The notes below the pieces were generated by a model. The model ran no database searches. It had not been told where the DNA came from and was given only the letters and a program-made list of their open reading frames with translations. The translations under genes were made by a program, and so were the position numbers. A stretch of 64,000 nucleotides of DNA from contig JAGYJY010000013.1 in assembly GCA_018401745.1 (NCBI GenBank), positions 1-64,000 of the forward strand, written 5' to 3'. Shown here one piece after another: positions 45,721 through 57,100 of the stretch (position 1 is its first letter; each line of letters opens with the position of its first letter). The stretch is from Pirellulales bacterium (GTDB lineage: Bacteria; Planctomycetota; Planctomycetia; Pirellulales; UBA1268).

Positions 45721-47840
45721 CGGCGGCGAAGGAGGGCGGCCTCGTCGCGGGAGAGGCTGCCGCTTTTGTCGATGTCGAGCCGCATCAGGCGGGTGCGGAG
45801 GTGGTCAGGGAGTTCGTCGGGGGTGAGCTCGCCGTTGCTGTCGGCATCGAGCCGGTCGAAGGCGGCATTGAGGTCGGTGTTGCGAAGCCGCTGCACAAAC
45901 TGGCCCCACCAGCCCTCGTCGCCTGGCTCCTTCCCGGGGGCCACGCCGGGCAGGTAGTACTCCACGTAGCCGAGGTGCATCTCCTCGAAGGTCTGCGGTC
46001 CCCAGCGAACAGTCTCGGTCGGATCGGGATTGGCCGGATTGGCAGGGCTGTTGTCAAACCAGGCGGTGAAGGTGAGTCGGTCGCCGGCGGCCAGCGGCAG
46101 CGGCTCGGCCAGCCGGTAGAGCAGCTGCCAGTTGAAGTCGTAGCGGGGCACATCGAGCAGGGTTGTGGTCTCGTTGCCACGGGTGAGCTCGTAGCGGCAG
46201 GCCTTGCCCCGCAGGTGCATGTGCGGCAGGAAGCCGAGCACAGTGGCGTCGGTGGGCAGCGTGAGCGACGCCTCCTCTCGGTGGTTGCCGTCTCCGGGCG
46301 GAATTTCCAGCCGGGTGTTGATGATGCCGGCCGTTCGCACCTCATGCTCAGGCTCGTCGCACAACACCACGCCGATCCGCGTGCTGTCGGTGGTGGCGGT
46401 GCCATTGGGGGTGTAGTGCATCTGAAAGTTGAGCCGAGCCCCGGCGGGAAGCTTGCGGGCAAAGCCCTCCGGGTAGGTGTGCACGCTCTGGCCCGGCACG
46501 TAGACCGCCCAATAGCCCTCCCGCTCGTCGCGGGCCACCTCGTTGCTGCTTGGCGGCAGCACATGCACGAGCACATGGTGCACCACCTCAGGGCTGCCCG
46601 GCCGGATTTCAATAGCGCGCACCCAGCGGTCTTCGGTGAGGCCCGTCTCCACGATTACGTTCTGGTAGGGCATCACGCCGGTGGCCTTCACTGGTTCGGG
46701 CTCGGCAAACTCCCAGATCTGATCGGGCTGGCCGATCAGCCAGCCGTCGGGATACGTCCTGGGCTGAGGAGCCTCGGCGGGGTCGCCCGTGGGCTTGCCG
46801 CCATCGAGCCAGGTCAGGAGCATCGCCTTCTCCGTCGACGCGAGGGAGCGTTCGTTGGCCCAGGTCAGCGGAGCCGGCTGGCCCTCGGCTGCGTCGGTTT
46901 CGGTGTCAGCATCTGCTGCAAACCAGGGGGGCATCGTGCCGCGGCGGATCACCTCGCGGACCATGCCTGCATGGGCGGTGAGGTCGTCGAAACTGTCGAG
47001 GGCAAATGGCCCCACGCCGCCGTCACGATGGCACTCGACACAGTGTCGTTGCACCAGGCGGGCGATCTCGCCGTGGTAGGTCAGGCTCGCTGCTGCAGTG
47101 GTCGCTGCCGCTGTTTCCAGTTCACAACCGGGCGCGTCGGTCGCGGCCACTGCCGGCTCGCGGCCGTCGGCCAGGGCGGCGATCGCGTCCTCGAGATAGG
47201 TGTGCCTGGGAGCGTCGAGGGCGTAGCCGAAGCCATACTGATCATCGACCGCGCCGTGGTAGCAGACCGTGCGGGCGGCATCGATGATCACCACGTCGGT
47301 CGTGGTAGCCAGGCCGAGGGCCTCACTGAGCGAGCCGTCGGCGTCGTGCACATACACGCCGTGCTCCCCGATCTTCTCGGCATCCCGCCGCATCGCCTCT
47401 GGGTCGTCGCTGGCAGTCGGGTTGATCAGCACGAAGGAGAAGGCCTGCGGAGCAGCCTCGGCGATTCTGGCGAGCGTGGGCAGATACCGCACGCTCAAGG
47501 GGCAGGAGGTGCCCGTGGCAGCAAACACGGTGAAGCCCGGCTCGTCGCCGACGCCGCGGTCGATTCCGGCCAGGTCGCAGAAGCGGGCTGCGGGCACGAG
47601 GCGGCCCACGCCGTGTGCTCCGGGCTTGAGCGGCGTTGGCCCCTGACGCACGGGCTCACTCGGAGCGGCCACCGCGGGCATCGGAGCCAGGGCGATGGCG
47701 ACTGAGGCCGCGGTGGCAATGAGGGCTGAAAGCAACACGCTTCGCCTCATGGTGGGCCTCATGGTGGGCCTCATGGTGGGCGGCGGCAGACGTGTTTCAC
47801 AGCCTGCGAGGGGCCGGGGGCATTGGGAGAGACGTTGCAT
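45717..47840 (-). CDS. Secreted fusion of thioredoxin-like, cytochrome and copper type II monooxygenase domains with EF-hands
   Basis: 707 aa from the ATG at 47840, preceded by GAGGAG. A long N-region holds a 12-bp tandem repeat (MRPTMRPTMRR) before the signal core (LIATAASVAIALAPMPAVAA). Then a peroxiredoxin-like domain (GTSCPLSVRYLPTLARI), a CxxCH heme motif (QRHCVECHRDGG), and a PHM/DBM-type copper domain with VVHHVLVHVLP, FQMHYTPNG and HMHLRG as likely copper ligands. Two EF-hand loops end the protein (DADSNGELTPDEL, DIDKSGSLSRDEA). The combination suggests a periplasmic redox enzyme whose substrate is unknown. It is divergent from a Gfo/Idh gene, and its stop lies inside the terminator repeat. 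Confidence 0.85.
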   Translation of the reverse strand: MQRLSQCPRPLAGCETRLPPPTMRPTMRPTMRRSVLLSALIATAASVAIALAPMPAVAAPSEPVRQGPTPLKPGAHGVGRLVPAARFCDLAGIDRGVGDEPGFTVFAATGTSCPLSVRYLPTLARIAEAAPQAFSFVLINPTASDDPEAMRRDAEKIGEHGVYVHDADGSLSEALGLATTTDVVIIDAARTVCYHGAVDDQYGFGYALDAPRHTYLEDAIAALADGREPAVAATDAPGCELETAAATTAAASLTYHGEIARLVQRHCVECHRDGGVGPFALDSFDDLTAHAGMVREVIRRGTMPPWFAADADTETDAAEGQPAPLTWANERSLASTEKAMLLTWLDGGKPTGDPAEAPQPRTYPDGWLIGQPDQIWEFAEPEPVKATGVMPYQNVIVETGLTEDRWVRAIEIRPGSPEVVHHVLVHVLPPSSNEVARDEREGYWAVYVPGQSVHTYPEGFARKLPAGARLNFQMHYTPNGTATTDSTRIGVVLCDEPEHEVRTAGIINTRLEIPPGDGNHREEASLTLPTDATVLGFLPHMHLRGKACRYELTRGNETTTLLDVPRYDFNWQLLYRLAEPLPLAAGDRLTFTAWFDNSPANPANPDPTETVRWGPQTFEEMHLGYVEYYLPGVAPGKEPGDEGWWGQFVQRLRNTDLNAAFDRLDADSNGELTPDELPDHLRTRLMRLDIDKSGSLSRDEAALLRRR
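47745..47780. repeat. 12-bp tandem repeat, three units, in the signal-peptide region
   Basis: CCTCATGGTGGG repeats three times perfectly (47745-47756, 47757-47768, 47769-47780) inside the N-terminal coding region of the copper-monooxygenase gene, encoding (MRPT)n on the minus strand. Each unit offers an in-frame ATG. Confidence 0.9.
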
Positions 47841-48090
47841 CTTCAGCTCCTCGTGAACGTTCGCGTTTCCACCCTTTTGAAACGATGCTAAGAGCAAAAA
47901 GACGCGGTGTCGATCGCGGCTCACGCGATTCACACCGCCGGTCGCACGACGGTCGTCGCCCCGGTAGCCTGGTGGTCTGGTGGGGTGGTGGGCTGGTGTG
48001 GGGGAGCTGCGGCGGTGAGCAGCCGCACGCACCACCAGCACAAGCGACAGAACAAGCAACGTGTGAACAAGAAACCTGGGAGTGCCTTCG

Positions 48091-49578
48091 ATGCATGATC
48101 TTCATGAGCTCAGCCGTCGGACCTTTGTGGAACAGGCCTTGGCGACGGCCGCGGTGTCGCTTGCTGGAATGCGGGCAACGGCCGCTGAAGCCCCCGCTGC
48201 TGCAGCTGCCAGGGTTGGCCCCAACGACAAGCTCCGTGTGGCGGTGATCGGCCTCAACGGCCGCGGCGGCTCGCACGTGGGCAACTGGCTCGACAACCCA
48301 GATGCCGATCTCGTGGCCGTCTCCGACTGCGACCCCAACACGCAGGCCCGCTACGAGTCGCGGTTTCAAGACATGCCGCACGCACCGCGTTTTGAAAAAG
48401 ACTTTCGCCGGCTGCTCGACGATGACGCGATCGACATCATCTCAATCGCCACCCCCAACCACTGGCATGCCCTGATGACGGTCTGGGCGATGCAGGCGGG
48501 CAAAGATGTCTATGTCGAGAAGCCCTGCAGCTACACCGTTGAAGAAGGGCGGATCATGACCAACCATGCCCGCCGGCTTGGCCGCATCTGCCAGATGGGC
48601 GCCCAGAGCCGCAGCATGCCCGGCATGCGGGATACGCTCGCGTTTGTGCACGGCGGCAAGATCGGTGAGGTCAAGGTGGCCCACGCCCTCTGCTACAAGC
48701 GGCGGAAGAGCATCGGCCTCGTTGACACGCCCGCTCCGCTGCCCGCGGGCCTCGACTTCGACCTCTGGGCCGGGCCAGCGCCGGCGGTGGTGCCGATCCG
48801 CGAACGGCTGCACTACGACTGGCACTGGGATCTCCGCACGGGCAACGGCGACCTCGGCAATCAGAATCCCCACGAGATCGACAAGGCCCGCTGGGGACTC
48901 GGCAAGCAGGAGCTGCCAAAGCGGGTGGTGAGCGTCGGCGGCCGGCTCGGCTATGTCGACAACGGCGATGCCGCCAATAGCCAGCTGACCCTCTTCGCCT
49001 GGGACGACGCCCTGCTGATCTCCGAGGTGCGGGGCCTGGAGATCACCGAAGAGGAAGACTTCGGGCTCAAGGCGGGGCCGTTGCGGGTGGCCAACATCTG
49101 GTGGGGCACCGAAGGCTACGCCGTGAGCCCGAACTATCGCACGGGCGTGGCCTTTGACTACGACGGCAATGAACTCGGGAAGTGGGAGGGCGGCAGCGAC
49201 CAGCTGCACTTTGCCAACTTTGTGAAGGGGGTCCGCAGCCGCAAGCACGAGGATCTGCATCTCGACATCGAAGACGGCCACCTCTCCAGCGCCCTGGCCC
49301 ACCTGGGCAATGTGTCGTGGAAGCTTGGCGAGGCTGCCGACCTCGGCAGCCGGCCCGACTTTGCGGTAGCCGGCGAGGCTGCCTCCAAGGCCGTTGTCGA
49401 CACCTTCGCCTCCTTTGAGAAGCACCTCCAGGCCAACGACGTGAACGTCACAGAGACGCCCTACGCGGTCGGCCGGGAGCTCTCGATCGATCCGGTCACG
49501 GAGCGGTCGAGCGATGCCGAGGCCAACCAGCTCTTCGGCAAGGAGTATCGCCAGGGCTATGAACTGCCAAAGGCGTGA
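48091..49578 (+). CDS. Tat-exported Gfo/Idh/MocA-family oxidoreductase
   Basis: 495 aa from the ATG at 48091 (GGGAG upstream; GTG 48082 is the longer option). A twin-arginine signal (SRRTFVEQALATAAVSLAGM) precedes the Rossmann NAD(P) site (VAVIGLNGRGGSHVGNW) and the catalytic EKPCSY motif, with the planctomycete-type NHWHALMTVWAMQAGKDVYV. The C-terminal substrate domain includes HYDWHWDLRTGNGDLGNQ. Family members oxidise or rearrange sugars and inositols. First gene of a plus-strand cluster; the next gene begins 9 bp after its stop. Confidence 0.92.
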   Translation: MHDLHELSRRTFVEQALATAAVSLAGMRATAAEAPAAAAARVGPNDKLRVAVIGLNGRGGSHVGNWLDNPDADLVAVSDCDPNTQARYESRFQDMPHAPRFEKDFRRLLDDDAIDIISIATPNHWHALMTVWAMQAGKDVYVEKPCSYTVEEGRIMTNHARRLGRICQMGAQSRSMPGMRDTLAFVHGGKIGEVKVAHALCYKRRKSIGLVDTPAPLPAGLDFDLWAGPAPAVVPIRERLHYDWHWDLRTGNGDLGNQNPHEIDKARWGLGKQELPKRVVSVGGRLGYVDNGDAANSQLTLFAWDDALLISEVRGLEITEEEDFGLKAGPLRVANIWWGTEGYAVSPNYRTGVAFDYDGNELGKWEGGSDQLHFANFVKGVRSRKHEDLHLDIEDGHLSSALAHLGNVSWKLGEAADLGSRPDFAVAGEAASKAVVDTFASFEKHLQANDVNVTETPYAVGRELSIDPVTERSSDAEANQLFGKEYRQGYELPKA

Positions 49579-49587
49579 GGTGCGCGA

Positions 49588-52500
49588 ATGAACGGCTGTG
49601 GTCCACACCGCGCATCACTGGATGCATCGCTGGATGCATCACTGGGGTTCGCCAGCATGTTCGCCGCTGTGGTGTGGCTGGCTGGGCCGGCGGTTGCCGC
49701 GGTGGCGGATGATGCCAGACCGGGGGATCTGCCGGCGGAGGTGGCGATTCGAGAACAGTTCGCCAGCGTGCAGCCGCTGCTCGCCACGCACTGTCTCGAT
49801 TGCCATGATGCCGACACGCACGAAGGAGGCGTGCAGCTTGAGACGATCGATGCCATTCCTGATGCGGCAACGCGGTCGGTGTTTCAGCGGGTGATCCGAG
49901 AACTGCGAGCCGGCACCATGCCGCCGGAGGATGCGGAGCCCTTGGAAGCGTCGGACCGTGCGGCGTTGCTGGGCTGGGTGGAAAAAGGACTGGCGGCCTT
50001 TGAGGCTCGGCCCGTTCCTCGCAACGGATCGGTGCGGCGGCTGACCGTCGCCCAGTACCGTCGGGCGATTCGTGATCTCTTGGGCATCGATGAGGATGTG
50101 GCCGGAAGCATGCCGGCCGACGCGATCTCCAAAGAGGGCTTCACCAACCAGGCCGCCACGCTCCAGCTCTCCCCGCGTCAGCTGGAGGCTTCGCTGGAAG
50201 CCGCCGAGCGTGCCGTCGACCTGGTGATGATCGACCAAGCCCACCCTCCAGCCATTCAGCGGTTTCGCGTCGAGCTCGGCACGGGCGTGAATCCGCAGCC
50301 GGTCGACGAGCCTCTGATCCTGGGCCATATCAGCAGGCTGCTGCCGTCAGCAGATGTGCTGATCACTGAGCCTCCGCTGCAGAAACCGTTCGCCTGTGAG
50401 CCAGTCGCGATGAGGCGGAAGTTTCGTTTTATCGAGGGGTACCAGGGCAACGACACCGTGCGTGGCTGGCGAGAGTTTTCCGGCCTCGAGCATGCCGTCT
50501 TCGCCTGCCTGCGGGGATCCGACGGCGACGATGTAAGAGACTTTATCGACCCACGGGGCCGTGGCTACCAAAGCGTGCCAGAGGGGCTCCTGCTGCGGCC
50601 ATCGATCCCAGCGGACCGCTTTCTCGGTGTGGGAAGCAAGTATGGCCCGCTGCCCAACTTCAAAGTTGCGGTGCGGGAGCTGCCGCATCACGGCCGGTTT
50701 CGAGTGACGGTGCGAGCTGCCTGCTGCGACGACCTGCTGGTGGTGCCGCCGGGCTCTGGGGAGGAGCGCCAGGAAGACGAGCTGGTCGCGAACCGCAGCG
50801 AAGACCAGGCGGCGACCGACCGCTGGCAGGCTAAGGTTGCCCAGGCGGGTGTCTATCTGGTGCGGGTGATGCTTGCGGGAGTTGACGCGAAGCCACCGCA
50901 GGCAGATGGGCAGCCTGCCACAGAATCTCACGAGATTGCTGTGGCCATCACGTCAGAGGGCACCACCCGTCGGGTGACCGCCCGCTGGATGCAGCCGTCC
51001 TTTGCTGTGGTGCGACTGCCGGCCGGCGAGGTGGCACTTCAGGCCCACTACGCGGGGCCAGAGACCATCGATCAGCTTCACCTGCTTCGTCTGCCAGACG
51101 ACGATCCCCTGTCGCTCCGGCTTGCAGCGATGCAACAGCGGCGGCCCTGGCTCGGCGTGCATCTTGGCCTCCGTCGCGACTGTGGGAGCACGCTGGCACC
51201 TGTCGGGCCGCCACAGCGAGTGGACTCTGGCCAGCTGCACGACTACGTCTTCGAGGGGGCGATCGCGAACTTCCCCGATCCCCAGGTGGAAGAGGGCAAC
51301 CCCAACTACCTCGCTGGCCTGCGGGAGATTGCCGTTCGCAGTGAATACACCAGCGACCGCGACATGCCGCGGCTACTCGTGAAGAGCGTGGAGTTTGAAG
51401 GGCCGCTGCATGAGCAGTGGCCACCGGCATCGTATGCAGCCGTGGCCGAGGTTCCGGGGAGCGACGCTGCCGACCCTGAGCGACGGGCGAATGCCATTCT
51501 CTCGACCTTCGCTACGCGGGCCTGGCGGCGGCCACTCACAGCCAGCGAGCGGGACGGGCTGCTCACGATCTGGCGGCAGAGCCGCGCTGCCACGGGAGAT
51601 GAGAGACAGGCAACCCGCGATGCACTGGTGGCTGTGCTGGTGTCGCCGCAGTTTCTTTTTCTGATTGAAGAAAGCACGACGCCGGAGCCTGAGCCGCTTG
51701 ATGGCTACGAGCTTGCCTCCAAGCTTGCCTTCTTCCTGTGGAACGCGCCACCGGATGCGGAGCTCCTCTCGCAGGCCGCTGCCGATACGCTGCACGCAGG
51801 CCTTGTCGCCCACACCGACCGACTGATCGACGACGTCCGCTTTGAGGCGTTTGCGGAGGTGTTTGTCAGCGAGTGGCTGAGGCTCGATCGCTTTGACGTG
51901 CTGGAGAGCGACGCCGATCGTTTTCCCAGGCTCAGCCGTCATGTCCGCCGTCATCTGCGGGAAGAGCCCGTGCGGCTGCTCGTCCATCTGATTCGCACCA
52001 ACGCCCCACCGGCCGACCTGGTTTACTCCGACACGCTTCTCGTCAACGAGGTTGTGGCCGACTATTACGGGCTCGATGCCGCAGTGGAAAGCGGCTTCGA
52101 CTTTGTGCCGGTGCGTCATTGCCGCAGCGATCTCGGCGGACTGCTGACCCTGCCGGCAGTCCTGGCCGGGCTCTCTGACGGCCGTGAGCCCAATCCAGTG
52201 AAGCGGGGCGGGTGGCTGGCGAGGAAGATCATCGCCCAGCCACCGGCCGACCCGCCTCCCAATGTGCCCAAGCTGGAGGATCTCACGCAGCTCTCCCTGA
52301 GGGAGCGGTTGGAGCAGCATCGCTCTGCCAAGGGCTGCACCGGCTGCCACCAAGGCATTGATCCCTGGGGGCTGCCCTTCGAGGGCTATGGGGCTGATGG
52401 GCTCGCCGTGGCGGAGGAGCCGGACGCGGAGGTCGACGCTTCGTCGCTGTTGCCAGACGGCACCGTGGTGGATGACTTCGCAGCCTTTCGTGCCTATCTC

Positions 52501-52692
52501 CTCTCTGAAAAAGTCGACCGTGTGGCGGCAAGCTTCGCCTGGCATCTGGCCACCTATGCCAGCGGCCGTCGGCCGAGCCCGCCTGAAGAGCGATGGCTTG
52601 AGCAGATGGCTGCGAAGGAGTTGTCGCGCGGTGGCGGGCTGCGGGATATCCTGAAGGCCATCGTGGCCAGTGAGATGTTTCTCACCAAATAG
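49588..52692 (+). CDS. PSD-type secreted cytochrome (DUF1587/1595/1592/1588/1585)
   Basis: 1034 aa. A signal-like N-terminus contains a short repeat ([12 protein letters not shown]), followed by a CxxCH cytochrome domain ([14 protein letters not shown], residues ~69-73). Then come the ordered planctomycete domains: DUF1587 ([19 protein letters not shown]), DUF1595, DUF1592 ([20 protein letters not shown]), DUF1588 with a second CxxCH ([20 protein letters not shown]) and DUF1585 at the end. Proteins of this type occur in pairs with DUF1552 proteins, as here. Their biochemical role is not established; heme binding in the periplasm is likely. It probably works with the next gene, 28 bp downstream. 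Confidence 0.93.
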   Translation: MNGCGPHRASLDASLDASLGFASMFAAVVWLAGPAVAAVADDARPGDLPAEVAIREQFASVQPLLATHCLDCHDADTHEGGVQLETIDAIPDAATRSVFQRVIRELRAGTMPPEDAEPLEASDRAALLGWVEKGLAAFEARPVPRNGSVRRLTVAQYRRAIRDLLGIDEDVAGSMPADAISKEGFTNQAATLQLSPRQLEASLEAAERAVDLVMIDQAHPPAIQRFRVELGTGVNPQPVDEPLILGHISRLLPSADVLITEPPLQKPFACEPVAMRRKFRFIEGYQGNDTVRGWREFSGLEHAVFACLRGSDGDDVRDFIDPRGRGYQSVPEGLLLRPSIPADRFLGVGSKYGPLPNFKVAVRELPHHGRFRVTVRAACCDDLLVVPPGSGEERQEDELVANRSEDQAATDRWQAKVAQAGVYLVRVMLAGVDAKPPQADGQPATESHEIAVAITSEGTTRRVTARWMQPSFAVVRLPAGEVALQAHYAGPETIDQLHLLRLPDDDPLSLRLAAMQQRRPWLGVHLGLRRDCGSTLAPVGPPQRVDSGQLHDYVFEGAIANFPDPQVEEGNPNYLAGLREIAVRSEYTSDRDMPRLLVKSVEFEGPLHEQWPPASYAAVAEVPGSDAADPERRANAILSTFATRAWRRPLTASERDGLLTIWRQSRAATGDERQATRDALVAVLVSPQFLFLIEESTTPEPEPLDGYELASKLAFFLWNAPPDAELLSQAAADTLHAGLVAHTDRLIDDVRFEAFAEVFVSEWLRLDRFDVLESDADRFPRLSRHVRRHLREEPVRLLVHLIRTNAPPADLVYSDTLLVNEVVADYYGLDAAVESGFDFVPVRHCRSDLGGLLTLPAVLAGLSDGREPNPVKRGGWLARKIIAQPPADPPPNVPKLEDLTQLSLRERLEQHRSAKGCTGCHQGIDPWGLPFEGYGADGLAVAEEPDAEVDASSLLPDGTVVDDFAAFRAYLLSEKVDRVAASFAWHLATYASGRRPSPPEERWLEQMAAKELSRGGGLRDILKAIVASEMFLTK
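49612..49647. repeat. 12-bp tandem repeat, three units, in the N-terminal coding region
   Basis: GCATCACTGGAT, GCATCGCTGGAT and GCATCACTGGGG lie in series at 49612-49647, within the first codons of the PSD cytochrome, encoding SLDA units. It parallels the 12-bp array at 47745. Confidence 0.85.
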
Positions 52693-52720
52693 TGCCCGTT
52701 TGGTGAAAGAGAGGTTGGCA

Positions 52721-54049
52721 ATGGCTGCACGGTTGGATCGACGCGAAGTGCTCAAAGGCATCGCGGGGGCAACTCTCGTCCTGCCGGCACTCGAGGCGAT
52801 GGGCGAGGCCGTCTCGGCGAGGCCGCCGCGGCGATTCTGCGCGGTCTACACCGCCAATGGTATGGCCCTGCCGAGGCCAGAGCTCGGAATCGACGAATGG
52901 CGGTGGTTTCCCTCGGTCGATGCCGCGGGGCAGCTGAAGCTGGGAAAGTCGACTGAGCCGCTAGAGCCGTTTCGTGATCAGCTGAGTTTCTTCGGTGGGC
53001 TCTCCCATGAGAATGGCCCCAAGGCCGATAGCCACATCTGCTCCGACATGTGGCTCACCGGTGCGCCGCTCCAGGATCCACAGCCGGGAACGTTCAACAG
53101 CGTGGCCGTCGATCAGGTGGTCGCAGAGCACACCAAGCAGCACTGCCGCCTGCGGTCGCTCGTGCTTTCGATCGATTCGGGGGTGGGCTTCATGTCGCGG
53201 ACGAGCACACTCTCTTACGACATGGAGGGCCGGCCGATTCCCGCTGAGAACAGCCCGCGGCGTGTGTTTGACCGGCTCTTCCGGGCAGATGCTTCAGCCC
53301 TCGCAGGCAGGCGGAATGCCCTCGGCAGGCAGCTCTCGCTAGTGGACGCAGTGCTGGAAAATGCCACGTCGTTTGCCAAGCGGCTGGGCCGGACAGACCG
53401 CGAGACCATGCAGCAGTATCTCGCCAGTCTCGATGAGATGGAGGCCCGGCTGGCAGCGTCGGAGCAGTGGATTGACACACCAGTCAAGGCCCAGGATCGC
53501 TCATTCCTTGATCTTGATGCGAGCCCTGAGGGAGAGCCTGCCAGCTACTATCAGACGATGTTTGACCTGATCGCCCTCGCCTTTGATGCCGACATCACCC
53601 GCAGCGTGAGTTTCATGCTCAGCCGTGAGGATGGGATGGGCATCAGCGACACCTTTCCCCTCAAGCTCGGCCTGCCGCAGACCCACCACAACCTCTCGCA
53701 CGCCGGCGACCGCGATGGCCTGCTAGCGTTTGCGAACTACGACCGCTTCTTGAGCGAGCAGCTGGCCCACTTCCTCACGAGGCTGTCGGGCTATCGGGAT
53801 CTCGACGGCACGCTGCTCGACAACACGCTCGTGCTCTATGGCAGTGGCTGTAGCACCACCCACTGGCCCAAGGACCTGCCTACGCTGGTCGCAGGTGGCC
53901 GGGGCATGGGGCTCTCCCATGGCCACTTTGTCCGCGACGGGGAGCAACGGATGACAAACCTCTACGTGAGCCTGCTGCAGGCGTTGGGCATCGAGCAGGA
54001 GTCGTTTGCCGATAGCACCGGCAGCTTGAACTGTCCGGTCTTTGGCTAG
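52721..54049 (+). CDS. DUF1552 protein
   Basis: 442 aa from the ATG at 52721 (GAGAGG upstream); the frame opens at 52670 inside the previous gene. The N-terminus has a twin-arginine-like signal ([20 protein letters not shown]). DUF1552 features follow: [15 protein letters not shown], the conserved [10 protein letters not shown], and the C-terminal [20 protein letters not shown]. The family is abundant in planctomycetes and nearly always follows a PSD cytochrome; function unknown, and the fold may be sulfatase/alkaline-phosphatase-like. Export through Tat fits the partner's periplasmic location. Confidence 0.93.
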   Translation: MAARLDRREVLKGIAGATLVLPALEAMGEAVSARPPRRFCAVYTANGMALPRPELGIDEWRWFPSVDAAGQLKLGKSTEPLEPFRDQLSFFGGLSHENGPKADSHICSDMWLTGAPLQDPQPGTFNSVAVDQVVAEHTKQHCRLRSLVLSIDSGVGFMSRTSTLSYDMEGRPIPAENSPRRVFDRLFRADASALAGRRNALGRQLSLVDAVLENATSFAKRLGRTDRETMQQYLASLDEMEARLAASEQWIDTPVKAQDRSFLDLDASPEGEPASYYQTMFDLIALAFDADITRSVSFMLSREDGMGISDTFPLKLGLPQTHHNLSHAGDRDGLLAFANYDRFLSEQLAHFLTRLSGYRDLDGTLLDNTLVLYGSGCSTTHWPKDLPTLVAGGRGMGLSHGHFVRDGEQRMTNLYVSLLQALGIEQESFADSTGSLNCPVFG

Positions 54050-54159
54050 CCGAGTCCTTGGCCGCCGCGTGGACCGGCCGCAGTCGCGGAGCAAGAATCA
54101 AACCAGGCTCTCGCTGCAGAGCTCGGGTGGGTTTGGGCTGCGGAGGCAGTGTTGTGCGA

Positions 54160-57100
54160 ATGTGGATGCTTTGGCGGCTTGTGCTGCTGCTGCCGCTCGC
54201 CAGCGGTCTGATCGGGTCCGTGGGGCAGGCGGCGGAGCCGGTTGTTCCGGAGGCCCTGGAGCCCTGGAAGGGCTGGGTTTTGCACGATGTGGCCAACCTC
54301 GGCTGCCCCTCTCCTTACGACGACGCTCGTGAGCGGCTTGCTGTCTGGCCGTCGGGCCTGTCACTCGATCTGAAGGCCAGCGAGGGCCGCTGGACGATGC
54401 CGCTGGAGGCGTTTGGTCGCTCGTGGCTGCCGTCTGCCCGGCAGCGCTGAGACCTGGCCAACGTCGGTCACGCTCGACGGCGAGCCGGTGGCCGTGGTGG
54501 CACGTGAAGGCGTGCCGTCGATCCGGGTCGAGCCGGGCCGGCATCTGGTCGTGGGCGAGTTTCGCTGGAGCCGGCTTCCTGAGCGGCTGGCGATTCCCGC
54601 AACGATTGGCATCGTGGAGCTGGTTCGCAGCGGGGCGGCCGTGGCCCTTCCCGAACGGGATGCCGAGGGCTGGCTGTGGCTCGAGCGGAGCCGAGCAGCC
54701 GAGGAGGAACAGGATCAGCTCCAAGTCCACCTGTCGCGAGTGCTTGAAGATGGGCTGCCGATCTGGCTGCGGACCGAGATCGAGCTGAGTGTGTCTGGCC
54801 GCAGCCGCGAGGAGGTGCTCGGGCAGGTGCTGCCGGTCGGCTGGCAGCTGGCTGCCGTCGCTGGACCGATTCCGGTGGCAGTGGATGATGCGGGGCTGCT
54901 GCGGGCGCAGGTGCGGCCGGGCAGCTGGCGAATCCGCGTCGACGCCTTTCGCACCGACGACCTCTCGCAGCTGGCGTATCCCGAGGGCACGGATTCAATC
55001 GCACAGGAGGAGCTGGTGGGCCTCCGGCTGCGGCCGGAGTTTCGCGTGATCGAGTTCATCGACGCTGTGCCAGTCGACGTGGCGATGACCCGATTTCCAG
55101 ATCAGTGGCGGACGCTGCCGGTGTTTCGCTGGAACACGGCTTTGCCGCTCGCGTGGGTCGTGAAAGACAGCGGTGCCGGGCTGCGAAAGCCCGATCGCTT
55201 TGAGATGACGCGGCGGCTGTGGCTCGATGATGACGGACGCGGCCTGACCTACGAAGACATCATTCAAGGAGAGTGTGGCGAGCTCTCCCGGCTTGACGCG
55301 ATCGCGGGCAACGAACTTGCGGTGGTCCGCATCGATGGGCAGCGTCAGCTGATCACCACAGATCCGGCGTCAGGGGCGGCTGGCGTGGAGCTGCGGGCAC
55401 CTCGGCCCAGGGTTGAGGCGATCGGCAGGATGACCCGGGAGCCACTGCTCTCGGCCACTGGCTGGCAGGCGGATGCGGACAGCCTGCGGGTGTCGCTGTC
55501 GCTGCCTCCCGGCTGGCGGATGCTGGCAGTGTTTGGGGCCGATCGCGTGGAGGGCGACTGGCTGACGGCCTGGACGCTGCTCGATCTCTTTCTGCTCTTG
55601 GTCTTCTCGCTGGCGGTGTTTCGCATGCGGGGCTTTGTGGCCGGGCTTGTGGCGTTTCTGGCCTTTGGGCTTGCCTACCACGAGCTCTACGCACCCCGCT
55701 TCACCTGGCTGTTTCTCCTGGCCCCGGTTGCGTTGCTGGCGGTCGTTCGTTCGCCGCGGGCGGTCTGGTGGATGCAGGCCTGGAGGCTGCTGGCGATTGG
55801 CCTGCTGCTGATGCATCTCATTCCCTATGTCACCGGGGAGGTGCAGTCGGCGCTCTATCCACAGCTTGAGCCCGGTGGCATTCACTACCGGCAGCGGAGT
55901 CTCTGGGAGATCTTCAGTGGCCCGAGACGAGCCATTCCTCCTGGGCAGGTGCAGCTGGATGTGGCCCTGTCGACCTCGGCGGTGTCGTCATCGGTCTCCC
56001 GTTCTCGCAGCCGCGGCGGCAAACCGCAGCCGGCAGAACAGCAGGCCGGCCAGGCGAAGCAGGTGCTGTTTGACTCGGCCAACATGCAGTTTGCTCCCGG
56101 CACCACCACCCAAACAGGCATTCCCAGGCCCGCCTGGCAGGGCAATCAGGTGGAGTGTTTCTGGGATGGACCGGTGGGCCAGGAGCAAACGCTGCGTCCG
56201 ATTCTCTTGCCGGCGGTGGGCCACCGGATCCTGGCCGTGGTGCGGGTGACGCTGCTGGCGTGCCTGCTGGGCATCTTCCTGCGACCTCGCTCGCCGCCTC
56301 GGCTGAAGGGGCCGCCGCGGCAGTCCGCGGGCCTCGCGGTCGCGCTGCTCGTGGCCCTGCTGCTGTCGACGGATGCGGCCAAGGCCCAGGACGCAGCTGG
56401 GCCACCGCCGACGGCCAACGAGGCCCCACCAGGACAGGGGCCCACGGCCGCAGCCGAGCAGGCTCCGCCAGTGAACGATGTTTACCCTTCAACAAAGATG
56501 CTCAGCGAACTGCGGGAGCGGCTCCTGCAGCCAGACGACGCGTTTCCCCACGCGGCGGAGATCCCCAAGGCCACGCTCGTGATCACCGGCAATCGGCTGT
56601 CGCTGACTGCCACCGTGCATGCGGCGGTGGACTGTGCGGTGCCGCTGCCGGGAAAGCTACCCGTCTGGTCGCCGCTGTCGGTGGTGCGGGATGGTGAGGC
56701 AGCCTCTGTCGTGCGTCGGCCCGATGGCTATCTCTGGGTGTGGGTGCCTGCGGGCGTGAGCGAGCTTGCCGTCGAGGGCCGAATCCCTGAGTCGGCAGAG
56801 TGGGTGCTGGGATTCCAGCTCTCGCCTCGACGGCTGGAGCTTGAGGCAGCCGAGTGGATTGTGTCGGGAGTCAACCCAGATGGCCTGGTGGAGGAACAGC
56901 TCTTCTTTACCCGACGCCAGCAGCAGGATGCTGGGGCGGCGGCCTACGATCAGTCAAACGTCCGCGGCGTGGTGCAGATTGATCGTGTGCTCGAGGCGGG
57001 GCTGGTGTGGAAGCTGCACACCACCGTGCGGAGGCTGTCGCAGCCGGGGCGGGCGATCAGCCTGACCGTGCCGCTGGTGGCAGGGGAGCGGGTGCTCTCC

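Noticed and set aside
45243..47705. 820-aa plus-strand frame
   Set aside because: Antisense to the copper-monooxygenase gene, starting inside thiD in another frame.
51373..52761. 462-aa minus-strand frame
   Set aside because: Antisense to the PSD cytochrome, which has CxxCH and known domain motifs.
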